A stretch of DNA of 62,545 nt from Actinotalea ferrariae (GTDB taxonomy: Bacteria > Actinomycetota > Actinomycetes > Actinomycetales > Cellulomonadaceae): assembly GCF_019733465.1 (NCBI RefSeq), contig NZ_JACVQL010000050.1, positions 1-62,545 of the forward strand, given 5' to 3'. The notes beneath the pieces are model-generated. The model searched no databases. It was not told where the DNA came from and saw only the letters and a program-made list of their open reading frames with translations. Below, piece after piece: positions 17,023 through 23,808 of the stretch. Position 1 is the stretch's first letter. Each line of letters starts with the position of its first letter. The position numbers and the translations under genes are program-made.

Positions 17023-17484
17023 TCAGGCGAGCGGGCCGTAGAGCTCCTGGCTCGGGACGTCGTCGTCGGTGAGCCCGTCCAGCACGTCGAGGAGGCGGCG
17101 CTCCTCGTAGCGGAAATGCGTGAGCATCACGGCCTCGATGCCGTCGAGGTGGCGGAGCTTCTCGTCCGTGGGGACGTCGGCTGCCTTCTGGAGCCCGCGG
17201 ATGAGGTGCTCGATCATGCTGTGGTCCTGCACCAGCTGGGCCACCACGGGAGCGAGCTCGGGGTGCGCGTCCGTGATCCGCGGGAAGAGGGCGACGTCCT
17301 CGGCGCGGTGGTGCCCGCTGAGCGCCGCGCAGAAGCCCCAGCAGTAGAGCAGCGGGTCCGTCGCGGCCGACGGCGGCGCGTGCTCGTCCTCGATCGCCTC
17401 CCGCGCCAGGTCGAGCGCGTCACGCAGACGCCGGTGCACCTCGCGCATCTCGGCGCCCCATGCCCGCGCGCGCTCGGGCGTCAT
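17023..17484 (-). CDS. Hemerythrin-like di-iron protein
   Basis: 153 residues from ATG 17484. The four-helix hemerythrin ligand pattern can be followed: H17 in the first helix, SGHHRAEDVALFPRI (H58/H59, E62), QDHSMIEHL (H88) and LTHFRYEERRLL (H123, E127). Such HHE proteins bind a di-iron centre, and relatives serve in oxygen, nitric oxide or peroxide sensing or protection in the cytosol. It begins 25 bp after the 3' end of the calpain operon on the same strand, so read-through is possible, but the spacing argues for a separate unit. Confidence 0.85.
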   Translation of the reverse strand: MTPERARAWGAEMREVHRRLRDALDLAREAIEDEHAPPSAATDPLLYCWGFCAALSGHHRAEDVALFPRITDAHPELAPVVAQLVQDHSMIEHLIRGLQKAADVPTDEKLRHLDGIEAVMLTHFRYEERRLLDVLDGLTDDDVPSQELYGPLA

Positions 17485-17508
17485 GCCGCCGGCGGCCTGC
17501 GCCAGGGG

Positions 17509-17607
17509 TCAGCCCATCCCGCTCAGGGCGCCCGCCATGCCGATGAGGACCATCGCGACGACGACCGCGACGGCGATCCACGGGGCCGCCTTGCGGGCGT
17601 TCCTCAC
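17509..17607 (-). CDS. 32-residue single-span membrane peptide, coupled to the preceding gene
   Basis: The start GTG at 17607 overlaps the stop of the 86-residue gene (GTGA), the same linkage used throughout this operon. The product has a basic N-terminus (MRNARKAAPW) followed by one hydrophobic helix (IAVAVVVAMVLIGMAGALSG) and ends at TGA 17509. The length, the positive-inside head and the overlap make it a credible gene rather than chance. It is the last gene of the calpain operon. It could be a membrane immunity component, a small secretion-associated protein or a leader of no importance. No family is recognised. Confidence 0.6.
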   Translation of the reverse strand: MRNARKAAPWIAVAVVVAMVLIGMAGALSGMG

Positions 17608-17864
17608 GGAGCCGCCGTGATCTCGAGCGCGACGGACGGGCGACGTCGGCCGACCGGGCCGACGCCCGCCAGGTGCAGCATCCTGCCGTCCGGCAGCTGG
17701 TGCGGGACGCCGGTGCGCAGCCGGACGTCCGTCGTCGCGGGGAAGGACCCGATGCGGACCGCGGCGTAGGGGCCGGCGTCGTCCGTGCCGGCGTCGGTGA
17801 CGGCGAGGCGGACCTCGCCCTGGAGGTGCTGCGTCCCCGCCTCGAGGACGATCCGGTCGCTCAC
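17604..17864 (-). CDS. 86-residue protein of the calpain operon, candidate immunity protein or inhibitor
   Basis: 86 residues from ATG 17864, overlapping the calpain gene stop (ATGA). The sequence is rich in alternating hydrophobic residues and Gly/Pro turns (VRLRTGVPHQLPDGRMLHL, then RRPSVALEI), which suggests a small all-beta protein. There is no signal peptide or membrane helix. I recognise no family with certainty. The chagasin motifs of classic cysteine-protease inhibitors are not visible. Its position directly after a putative secreted protease gene, with coupled translation, is typical of immunity genes in polymorphic-toxin operons. Alternatively, it could be an export chaperone. Confidence 0.75.
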   Translation of the reverse strand: MSDRIVLEAGTQHLQGEVRLAVTDAGTDDAGPYAAVRIGSFPATTDVRLRTGVPHQLPDGRMLHLAGVGPVGRRRPSVALEITAAP

Positions 17865-19075
17865 TTGCCGTCCCCCGTGCTCGCGATCTGGTGGAAGATC
17901 CGCGTGAAGTCGTCCTCGGAGATGCGGATCGGGCCGCCGCCGTCGGCGCCGTTGTCCCTGCCCCAGGGGTTCATCAGCACGACGTCACCGTTCTTCTCGA
18001 CGCTCACGATCGTGTAGGCGTGCGAGCCGACGATGTCGACGTTGACGGTCTGCATGGTCCCGTCCGGTCCTGGGCGCTGCGCCTCGACCGGCCACATGCC
18101 TTCCTTCTTGCCCTCGCGCGTGGCGGCCACGAGCTGGTCGCCGTCCCTGACGTCGTCGCGGATGTCGTCCCAGTCCCAACCGAGGAGCGTGCGGTCCTCG
18201 TAGACCTTCGTGTCCTTGCCCGTGAGGAGCTCGAGGGCGTCGGCGGGCCAGCCGCCGTCGTTCAGGTCGTTGAACTGGAGGTGCTGGTTCACGGCGTTCT
18301 CGAAGATCGAGACGATGCCTGGGTCGCCGTTCTCGAGCGCGCCGTTCTGCTGGGCGCGGTCGACGAAGTAGACGACCTCCTTGCCGTCGACGTGGAGCGT
18401 GACCCAGTAGCCGCCGCGGTCGGGATCCCAGCGCAGGTTGTCGCGCAGCAGCTGGTCGCCCTCGTCGGTCTGCATGAGCGCCATGAGCGATGCGAGCAGG
18501 TAGCAGTCGCCGATGCTGCCCTGCGACACGTCCAGGGGGTCGTAGGGCGACGTCCCGTCGAGGCCGCCGGGGATCGGGACGGTGGGCAGCGACGGGGCCG
18601 GCGGCCATCCCGCGGGCGGCCACGTGAGCCCCGGCAGGTTCGTCGAGTCGGACGCGATCAGGGCGTAGAGCTGGTCGGCCGCGTGGATCGCGAACTGCTC
18701 GCGCTTGTGCGCCGCGACGGACAGGTCGTTCATCGACTTGGCGATCAGGGTCAGCGCGGTGACGTCGATCGGGTTGGCCCGCCACGCGTCCCAGCCCTGC
18801 ACGACGGCCGTGCGTGCGGCTGCGATCTCGGTGTCGCACGCCTCCATCTCGCCCGCGTAGCGCTCGAGGGTCAGGCCGGCCCGCATGAGGTCGGTGCCGT
18901 GGTGGTCCACCTCGGCGGAGAGCTTCTGGCGACGGTCGCGGAACCCGTCGGCCGCCGAGCCCTCCCACGTCTCGACGTCGAGGCCGTCGATCGCATCGGA
19001 GGACGTCATGCCGATCTCGCCGGCGGTCGTGAGGATGGTGGCCGCGGCGCGGACCTGGCCCGGGCTGCCGTTCAT
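17861..19075 (-). CDS. WXG-type N-terminal domain fused to a calpain-family (C2) cysteine peptidase, putative secreted effector
   Basis: 404 residues from ATG 19075. Residues 1-145 are helical, with W37-E-G39 (DVETWEGSAADGFRDRR), the tryptophan-x-glycine turn of ESX/WXG substrates. A Pro-rich linker (150-180) leads to a C2 peptidase domain with the full triad: C191 in QGSIGDCYLLASL, H352 in GSHAYTIVSV and N369 in MNPWG. The nucleophile Cys and His/Asn order match calpain. There is no signal peptide, which fits a type VII substrate. It is coupled to a small ESX-like partner upstream (overlap at 19072-19075) and to two small genes downstream. The target protein is unknown; an antibacterial toxin or self-processing enzyme is likely. 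Confidence 0.85.
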   Translation of the reverse strand: MNGSPGQVRAAATILTTAGEIGMTSSDAIDGLDVETWEGSAADGFRDRRQKLSAEVDHHGTDLMRAGLTLERYAGEMEACDTEIAAARTAVVQGWDAWRANPIDVTALTLIAKSMNDLSVAAHKREQFAIHAADQLYALIASDSTNLPGLTWPPAGWPPAPSLPTVPIPGGLDGTSPYDPLDVSQGSIGDCYLLASLMALMQTDEGDQLLRDNLRWDPDRGGYWVTLHVDGKEVVYFVDRAQQNGALENGDPGIVSIFENAVNQHLQFNDLNDGGWPADALELLTGKDTKVYEDRTLLGWDWDDIRDDVRDGDQLVAATREGKKEGMWPVEAQRPGPDGTMQTVNVDIVGSHAYTIVSVEKNGDVVLMNPWGRDNGADGGGPIRISEDDFTRIFHQIASTGDGK

Positions 19076-19389
19076 CGCGGCCCCACCCCGAAGAGGCGGC
19101 CGAGGAGCTTGCCGAGGTTCGCCTCGGCGATCGCGTCGGCGGCCTGGTAGGCGAGGCGGCAGGAGTCGATGGTCGTCCCGACGCCCTTCGTGCCCTCGAC
19201 GACGGCGTCGTGGCGCTCGTTGAACGCGCTCACGACCTGGTCGACGGCGCCTGCGAGGTACGCGTAGCCGTAGCTGCCGGCGCCCTTCGGCAGGCCGCTC
19301 AGCCGAGCGGGGCCGAGATCCGTGGCCACGGCGCGGAACGCGTCCGCGGTCTTGCTCATGTCGGCGTAGTCCACCTCGAGGTCGCTCAC
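19072..19389 (-). CDS. ESX/EspC-like small helical partner protein (type VII substrate family)
   Basis: 105 residues from GTG 19389; ATG alternatives inside would shorten it. It is helical with no signal peptide. It contains LPKGAGSYGYAYLAGAVDQVV, whose GAGSYG motif also occurs in the partner protein of the second toxin locus (23515-23808). It matches the short EspC/WXG100-like proteins that precede LXG/WXG toxins and are thought to act as co-secreted partners or targeting factors. It is the first gene of the calpain operon and overlaps the next gene by 4 nt. The promoter must lie in 19390-19465. Confidence 0.78.
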   Translation of the reverse strand: MSDLEVDYADMSKTADAFRAVATDLGPARLSGLPKGAGSYGYAYLAGAVDQVVSAFNERHDAVVEGTKGVGTTIDSCRLAYQAADAIAEANLGKLLGRLFGVGPR

Positions 19390-19465
19390 GGTGGTGAGCG
19401 TAGGGCGTCGGTGCCCGCCGGGTCAGGGGCCGGAGGGATGGTGGTCGTGCAGATCTCGTGCGGGT

Positions 19466-19508
19466 ACGACGAAGGCCCCCGGACCGGTGGTCCAGGGGCC
19501 CTCGTCGT
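19466..19508 (-). terminator. Hairpin terminator downstream of the PadR gene
   Basis: A 20-bp stem with two mismatches (19466-19485 pairing with 19489-19508, GGT loop) lies 18 bp beyond the stop of the minus-strand PadR gene. No T-run. It also insulates the calpain operon promoter from read-through. Confidence 0.75.
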
Positions 19509-19526
19509 CGGTGCTGGCGCCGGCGG

Positions 19527-20201
19527 TCACGACTCCGTGGCGGAGTCGTCGGCGAGCAGCCGGTACAGCTCCTTGCGCGTCCGGGTGAGCAGCTCGCTCG
19601 CCGCGGTGTGCTGGGCCGGCGTGCCGACCTTCGCCACCTGCGCGACGGCGTCCTTGAGCGCCATGATCTCCTGCCGCAGCGCGAGCGCCGAGGCCGGGTC
19701 GAAGCCCGCCGTCGTCCACGGGGTGCCGAGGCTCGCCCGGTTCTCGTCGACGTACGCCGTGCCCTGCGCGGTGAGGGATGCCGTGCGGCGGCCCTCGACC
19801 CGCTCGATGGTCACGAGGCCCTCGTCCTCGAGGGCCTGGAGCGTCGGGTAGACCGAGCCGGGGCTCGGGGTCCAGGAGCCCGAGCTGCGCTCGGCGATCT
19901 CCTGGATGAGCTCGTAGCCGTGCCGCGGCTGCTCGTCGAGCAGCAGCAGGATCGCGGCGCGGACGTCACCGCGGGCGCGGGGTCCGCGGCCGCGGCGTCC
20001 GCCGAAGGGCGGACCGAAGCCCGGTCCGAAGCCGGGACCGAAGCCCGGGCCGGGACCGCGGCCGGGGCCGCGATGGCCGTGGCCGTGCGGGCCGCCGCGG
20101 TGACCGCCGAAGCCCTCCTCGAAAGCGGGGGGCTCGAAGCGGAAGCGGAGCTCGCCGCCGTCGCGGCGCGAGCGCTGGGGGTGATGGGAGTGGTTCCTCA
20201 T
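19527..20201 (-). CDS. PadR-family transcriptional regulator
   Basis: 224 residues from ATG 20201, with Shine-Dalgarno AAAGGA 8 bases upstream; a longer in-frame start at 20243 is less likely. A Gly/His/Pro/Arg-rich low-complexity head (residues about 20-75, with repeated GPGFGPGF) precedes the PadR winged helix: RAAILLLLDEQPRHGYELIQEIAERS, SPGSVYPTLQALEDEGLV and GRRTASLT. A C-terminal helix for dimerisation follows. PadR proteins are autoregulated repressors of drug-response or envelope genes. The palindrome CGATATATCG 29 bp upstream of the start is a probable self-binding site. No linked target gene is evident apart from the divergent 28-residue peptide gene. Confidence 0.9.
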   Translation of the reverse strand: MRNHSHHPQRSRRDGGELRFRFEPPAFEEGFGGHRGGPHGHGHRGPGRGPGPGFGPGFGPGFGPPFGGRRGRGPRARGDVRAAILLLLDEQPRHGYELIQEIAERSSGSWTPSPGSVYPTLQALEDEGLVTIERVEGRRTASLTAQGTAYVDENRASLGTPWTTAGFDPASALALRQEIMALKDAVAQVAKVGTPAQHTAASELLTRTRKELYRLLADDSATES

Positions 20202-20229
20202 GGGAGTGTCCTTTCGTTCGACACGCTCA

Positions 20230-20239
20230 CGATATATCG
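20230..20239. promoter_or_regulatory. Palindromic candidate PadR operator
   Basis: The perfect palindrome CGATATATCG is the only AT-rich symmetric site in the region. It lies 29 bp upstream of the PadR start, overlapping its likely promoter. Binding by PadR is inference. Confidence 0.5.
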
Positions 20240-20413
20240 GCAACCCATCGTCGACAACCCCTGGAGGTGAACGTCTTCACTCGACACCTCCCCGTGCGAC
20301 GGGCCCGCCGCCGCGGCGCCGCTACAAGGCCGGAGGCCGACGTGATCGACGACACACCGATGTCACGCAGATTTCACCCGGGAGGGGGTGCGCTCGGAGG
20401 CTGCGCGGCCCAA

Positions 20414-20427
20414 GATGTCTTGACATC
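20414..20427. promoter_or_regulatory. Dyad GATGTC-TT-GACATC with embedded -35-like TTGACA
   Basis: A perfect 6-bp inverted repeat with a 2-bp centre, 33 bp before the 28-residue peptide gene. TTGACA (20420-20425) is within it, and a further TGTCA half-site lies at 20438-20442. No convincing -10 box is seen. It looks like a repressor-controlled promoter for the peptide gene. Confidence 0.5.
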
Positions 20428-20460
20428 GAGAGATCGTTGTCACGAGGGAAGGGGCATCCC

Positions 20461-20547
20461 ATGAACGAGAACGAGACGACCCACGACGTCGCCGTCGAGC
20501 GCGAGGTCTGGACGAGCGTCAGCAACCCCAACCGCACGCGCGTCTGA
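20461..20547 (+). CDS. 28-residue peptide of unknown function
   Basis: An open frame of 28 residues from ATG 20461 (MNENETTHDV to SNPNRTRV), preceded by the purine-rich Shine-Dalgarno GAGGGAAGGGG and by a dyad with a -35-like box. The product is hydrophilic and acidic at the N-terminus, with Asn/Arg/Thr at the C-terminus and no signal, helix or Cys. Codon choice is almost wholly G/C in third positions, as in real genes nearby. It could be a small regulatory protein or a modified-peptide precursor, but no modification enzymes lie near. It is followed by 49 bp and then the GPP34 gene. Confidence 0.5.
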   Translation: MNENETTHDVAVEREVWTSVSNPNRTRV

Positions 20548-20596
20548 GGCACGGGTCGCGGCGCGGTCGGGCGCCGCACGCGTCTACCGTGGGCGC

Positions 20597-21277
20597 ATGA
20601 TCCTCGCCGACGACGTCCTGCTGCTGCTCACCGACGACACCTCGGGGCGCCCGGCTGAGAAGGGCGTCCGGCTCGAGAACGTGGTGGCGGGCGGCGTCCT
20701 CGCCGAGCTGCTCGCGCTCGGTCGCCTGCGGGTGACCGGGCCGGGGGAATCCGTGCGTGCCGGCCGCGTCGTCGTGCAGAGCGCGGAGCCGGTGGGCGAC
20801 CCCCTGCTGGACGAGGCGCTCCGACGGGTCGCGAACGGGACCCCCAAGGCGCCGCACACCCTCCTCGCCCACCTGCGTCCCGGCCTGCTCGAGGGGGTGC
20901 GTGCGCGCCTCGTCGACCGGGGCGTGCTCCGGGAGGAGAACGGCACGGTCCTCGGCCTCTTCCCGCGCACGTCCTGGCCCGCGGAGGACGCGACGCACGA
21001 GACGCATCTGCGCGAGCGCCTCCGCGCCGTGCTGGCCGACGGTCAGGAGCCGGACCCGCGCGAGGCGGGCGTCGTCGCCCTCCTGCACGCGGTGAACCGG
21101 GTCCAGAACGTGCTCGGCGACCTCGGTGTGCCCGGGGCCCAGGTGCGTTCGCGCGCCGCAGCCGTGGCGCAGGGGCACATCGCGGCCGACGCCGTCCGGC
21201 GTGCGAACACCGCCGCGGCGCGTCCGAGCGACGCGGCGATGCTCGCCGCAGAGATCGGTGTCGCCGGGATCGGCTGA
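20597..21277 (+). CDS. GPP34 (GOLPH3-like) family phosphoprotein, copy 1
   Basis: 226 residues from ATG 20597 (MILADDVLLLLTDD). The GPP34 pattern is clear: LLLLTDDTSGRP at the N-terminus, GDPLLDEALRRV, RLVDRGVLREE, then a second helical half (REAGVVALLHAVNRVQNVLG). The eukaryotic relatives bind PI4P and retain glycosyltransferases in the Golgi. Bacterial members are common in actinobacteria and have no proven role. No membrane segment. A paralogue with the same layout lies at 26781-27461; the two copies flank the second toxin operon. Confidence 0.9.
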   Translation: MILADDVLLLLTDDTSGRPAEKGVRLENVVAGGVLAELLALGRLRVTGPGESVRAGRVVVQSAEPVGDPLLDEALRRVANGTPKAPHTLLAHLRPGLLEGVRARLVDRGVLREENGTVLGLFPRTSWPAEDATHETHLRERLRAVLADGQEPDPREAGVVALLHAVNRVQNVLGDLGVPGAQVRSRAAAVAQGHIAADAVRRANTAAARPSDAAMLAAEIGVAGIG

Positions 21278-21326
21278 CCGGCCAGGACGCTCCCCAGGGG
21301 GAACCGCTGGGTCTCGCTCCGGAGGC

Positions 21327-21644
21327 TCAGGCGGCGACGCGCCGGCGCGGCCGGTCGACCAGCCCCGCGGTGACGGCGGCGAGGGCGGCGGCCACGAGGA
21401 GCACGGACGGCCAGGGCCCCAGCACGTCGGCGAGCAGGTGCGATGCCGCGAAGCACAGCCCGCCGGCCAGCACGACGACGACCAGGCGCCAGGGCGCCGC
21501 CCTGCGCGCCTCGCGCGCGACGCACCACGCGACCCCCAGCAGCAGGACCGCCGCCCCGGCGACGCGGACCCCGCTGAGCTGGGCGACGGCGAAGCCGAGG
21601 ACCAGGGTCGCTGCGGCGATCAGGGCGGTGGGGACGCGACGCAC
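21327..21644 (-). CDS. Small membrane protein
   Basis: 105 residues from GTG/ATG-type start at 21644 (MRRVPTALIAAATLV). Four hydrophobic segments (about 5-22, 27-43, 53-72, 79-96) are separated by short Arg-rich loops (REARRAAPWR; VDRPRRRVAA). No family is recognised. It is on the minus strand, 57 bp after the DUF1349 gene start-to-end unit, so the two could be co-transcribed. Confidence 0.7.
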   Translation of the reverse strand: MRRVPTALIAAATLVLGFAVAQLSGVRVAGAAVLLLGVAWCVAREARRAAPWRLVVVVLAGGLCFAASHLLADVLGPWPSVLLVAAALAAVTAGLVDRPRRRVAA

Positions 21645-21701
21645 GTCGGCCAGGCTACGTCGGCCCGCGCGTGGCCTGTGCGCCGGCCGTGCGCACGAGG
21701 G

Positions 21702-22289
21702 TCAGTGCAGCGCGGCGTCGGCCTCGCCGACGGCCCACCGCCGGAAGCGCACGACGAGGCCGGACCGCGTCGGCGCGCAGCAGAAGGGCCCCGCGGCCAC
21801 GTCGGCGTCGGGCGGGAACGGCGCGACGCGCACGAGGCGGAACGGCTCGTCGGCGACGCGTGCGCGGATCGTGACGGCGTCGCCGCTCCGGCTCGCGCGG
21901 ACGGTGACCTCGCGCCCCGCCCAGTCGGGGACAGGACCGACGGACCAGTCGGACCGCCCGATCGTCACCACCGCTCCCAGCTGGGGCGTCCCGTCGGCGT
22001 GCTCGACGCCGGCCTTGATCCAGGTCTCGACGTCGGCCCGGACGAAGACCCCGGCCTGGTCGAACTGCTCCGTGAAGTCCGCGACGAAGGTGACCTCGAC
22101 CGCCGTGCCGGGCGCGAGCGGGGCGAGGAGCGCGTGCTCGTCCTCGTGCACGAACCCGTAGGCCGTGTGGCGCCACGCGTCGCTGGACTCCGCGGCCTCC
22201 ACCAGCAGGTCGTCACCCTCATCGACGGCCGAGACCGGCGCGGTCGTCCACCGGCCGTCGGCCCAGGGGACCGTGCGGAGCGAGCTCAT
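21702..22289 (-). CDS. DUF1349 (concanavalin A-like) protein
   Basis: 195 residues from ATG 22289. It is all-beta, with the DUF1349 marks FTEQFDQAGVFVRAD, WIKAGVEHADG, GAVVTIGRSDWSV and GPFCCAPTRSGLVVRFRRW. Yeast Ree1, a member of this fold, was linked to enolase regulation; the bacterial proteins probably bind carbohydrate. No signal peptide, so it is cytosolic. A related domain forms the C-terminal part of the GH43 enzyme at 60052-62502. The gene is unlinked to any recognisable pathway here. Confidence 0.88.
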   Translation of the reverse strand: MSSLRTVPWADGRWTTAPVSAVDEGDDLLVEAAESSDAWRHTAYGFVHEDEHALLAPLAPGTAVEVTFVADFTEQFDQAGVFVRADVETWIKAGVEHADGTPQLGAVVTIGRSDWSVGPVPDWAGREVTVRASRSGDAVTIRARVADEPFRLVRVAPFPPDADVAAGPFCCAPTRSGLVVRFRRWAVGEADAALH

Positions 22290-22440
22290 CGGGCGGCCAT
22301 CCCTCGCGAGCGGTCCGCGGGGACGTGCCGTCGGGCCTCATTTGTCACCATGCTGCCCAGCCTGCCAGGGCCCACCGACATGATCGACCGCGGGGCACGG
22401 TTCGCCGGGCGCGTCGGAGCCCGCCGCTACGGTGGCGCGC

Positions 22441-22908
22441 ATGGACCCGACGGATGCCACCACCCGCCCCCGCACCGGGCGCGTGCTCGGCTGGGCGCTC
22501 GGGTGCGTGCTCGTCGCCGTCCTGCTCGGGATCGCGGTGGGCGTCCTGGTGACGCTTGCCATGAACGCGCTCGTCTCGGACGAGGCGACGAACGGCTGGG
22601 CCGGCCTGGCGGCCGTCGTCGTCGGTGTGCTGGCCGGCGTGGTCACGGCGATCGTCAGCTGGGTGGTCGGCCTGGTGATCGGCGCGCGGCGCTACTTCCC
22701 GCGGGGCAGTCGGATCCCCGCCGTCCTGCTGACCCTCGGCACGGCCGCCGTCGGGTCCGCGGCGGTCATCGCGCTCCTCGATGCCGCCGGTGTGAGCGGT
22801 GGTGCGGTGACGGGCAGCGAGACGAACGTGCTGGTCATCGTGGCTGTCGTCGCGCTGTCGGCCGCCGTCTTCCCGTGGTGGGAGCGGCGGCTGAGCCGAC
22901 GCACCTGA
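22441..22908 (+). CDS. Small integral membrane protein
   Basis: 155 residues from ATG 22441 (MDPTDATTRPRTG). Four transmembrane helices (about 15-40, 52-76, 88-110, 125-147) with a positively charged end (WWERRLSRRT). No family recognised. It ends 21 bp before the convergent LOG-like gene. The shared upstream region with the DUF1349 gene (22290-22440) has no clear regulatory site. Confidence 0.75.
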   Translation: MDPTDATTRPRTGRVLGWALGCVLVAVLLGIAVGVLVTLAMNALVSDEATNGWAGLAAVVVGVLAGVVTAIVSWVVGLVIGARRYFPRGSRIPAVLLTLGTAAVGSAAVIALLDAAGVSGGAVTGSETNVLVIVAVVALSAAVFPWWERRLSRRT

Positions 22909-22929
22909 TCCGGGACCGGGCGCCGCGGC

Positions 22930-23409
22930 TCAGCGCAGGGCCGCGGCCACCGCGTCGAGGGCGTCCTCGAGGGTGCTCGCCGTCGTGAGGTTCGGCGCCT
23001 CCGGCATGCCCGGCGGCAGGGGATCGGTGAGCGGCCACGTGCCCAGCGTGACGACGGGGACGCCCGTGCGGACCGCGAGCGCGAGCTCGCTGAGCGTGCC
23101 CCAGCTGCCACCGATGCACAGCACGACGTCGGCGGCCCGCACGAGGAGGGCGTTGCGCATCTCGCCCATGCCGGTCGGGATCGCGACGGTGACGTAGGGG
23201 TTGGCGGCGGCGCGGTCGCCCCCGGGCAGCAGGCCGACGACGACGCCGCCGGACTCCGACGCCCCCAGGGCGGCGGCCTCCATGACGCCGCCGAGCCCGC
23301 CGCCGACGACGACGTGCCGGTGGTCGGCCGCCCATCGCCCGGCCGCACGGGCGGCGTCGCGTTCCGCGTCCGTCGCCGACCCAGGACCGCTGATCGCGAC
23401 GTACGCCAT
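22930..23409 (-). CDS. TIGR00725/LOG-like Rossmann-fold protein
   Basis: 159 residues from ATG 23409 (MAYVAISGPGSATD). It has VVVGGGLGGVMEAAALGA and the acidic/glycine region ADVVLCIGGSWGTLSELALAV, which resemble the PGGxGT(x)xE motif of LOG (cytokinin riboside monophosphate phosphoribohydrolase) and the SLOG/DprA superfamily. The Glu of GTLSE is kept, so nucleotide binding or hydrolysis is plausible. The exact substrate is unknown. It is divergent from the second toxin operon (105 bp apart). SLOG proteins sometimes sense nucleotides in conflict systems, but no such partner is evident. Confidence 0.85.
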   Translation of the reverse strand: MAYVAISGPGSATDAERDAARAAGRWAADHRHVVVGGGLGGVMEAAALGASESGGVVVGLLPGGDRAAANPYVTVAIPTGMGEMRNALLVRAADVVLCIGGSWGTLSELALAVRTGVPVVTLGTWPLTDPLPPGMPEAPNLTTASTLEDALDAVAAALR

Positions 23410-23514
23410 GTCTGCCTCCCTCTCGTCCTGAGGTTATCCACAGATCGCCGAGCGCTCCCGGCGGGGTGTCGCCGGTAGCCGGTAGACAGTCCCGACGCAT
23501 CGCGAGGGGGAGTC

Positions 23515-23808
23515 ATGGGGCACGGGTTCGAGGTCGACTGGGACGTGCTGGGCGCGGCGGGCAGCCGCCTGCTGCGCGTGGCCGACGACGTGCCGACGCT
23601 CACCGCCGGCCTCTCCGGTGCCGGCTCGTACGGGCACGCCGTGCTCGCGGCGTCGGCGCGCGGGCTGACCGAGGCGCTCGGGCACCAGCAGCTCCGGCTC
23701 GGCCGCGCCCTGGAGGGGCTGGGCGACGGCCTGCGCGACTCGGCGCGGAACTACAGCGACGCCGACGCCGGAGCAGCGGTGAACCGTGTCGAGATGTACC
23801 TGAGGTGA
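23515..23808 (+). CDS. ESX/EspC-like small partner protein of the second toxin locus
   Basis: 97 residues from ATG 23515, with GAGGGGGAG upstream as Shine-Dalgarno. It is helical with no signal peptide. LSGAGSYGHAVLAASARGL contains the GAGSYG motif seen in the calpain-operon partner (19072-19389). The two are otherwise diverged. The stop overlaps the start of the toxin gene (GTGA), so the partner and toxin are made together. Family behaviour suggests co-secretion with or targeting of the toxin to a type VII system; none is encoded in this window. Confidence 0.8.
   Translation: MGHGFEVDWDVLGAAGSRLLRVADDVPTLTAGLSGAGSYGHAVLAASARGLTEALGHQQLRLGRALEGLGDGLRDSARNYSDADAGAAVNRVEMYLR

Noticed and set aside
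20244-20460. Small open frames in the PadR upstream region
   Set aside because: They overlap the probable promoters and operators, lack ribosome sites and have Arg/Pro-rich random composition.
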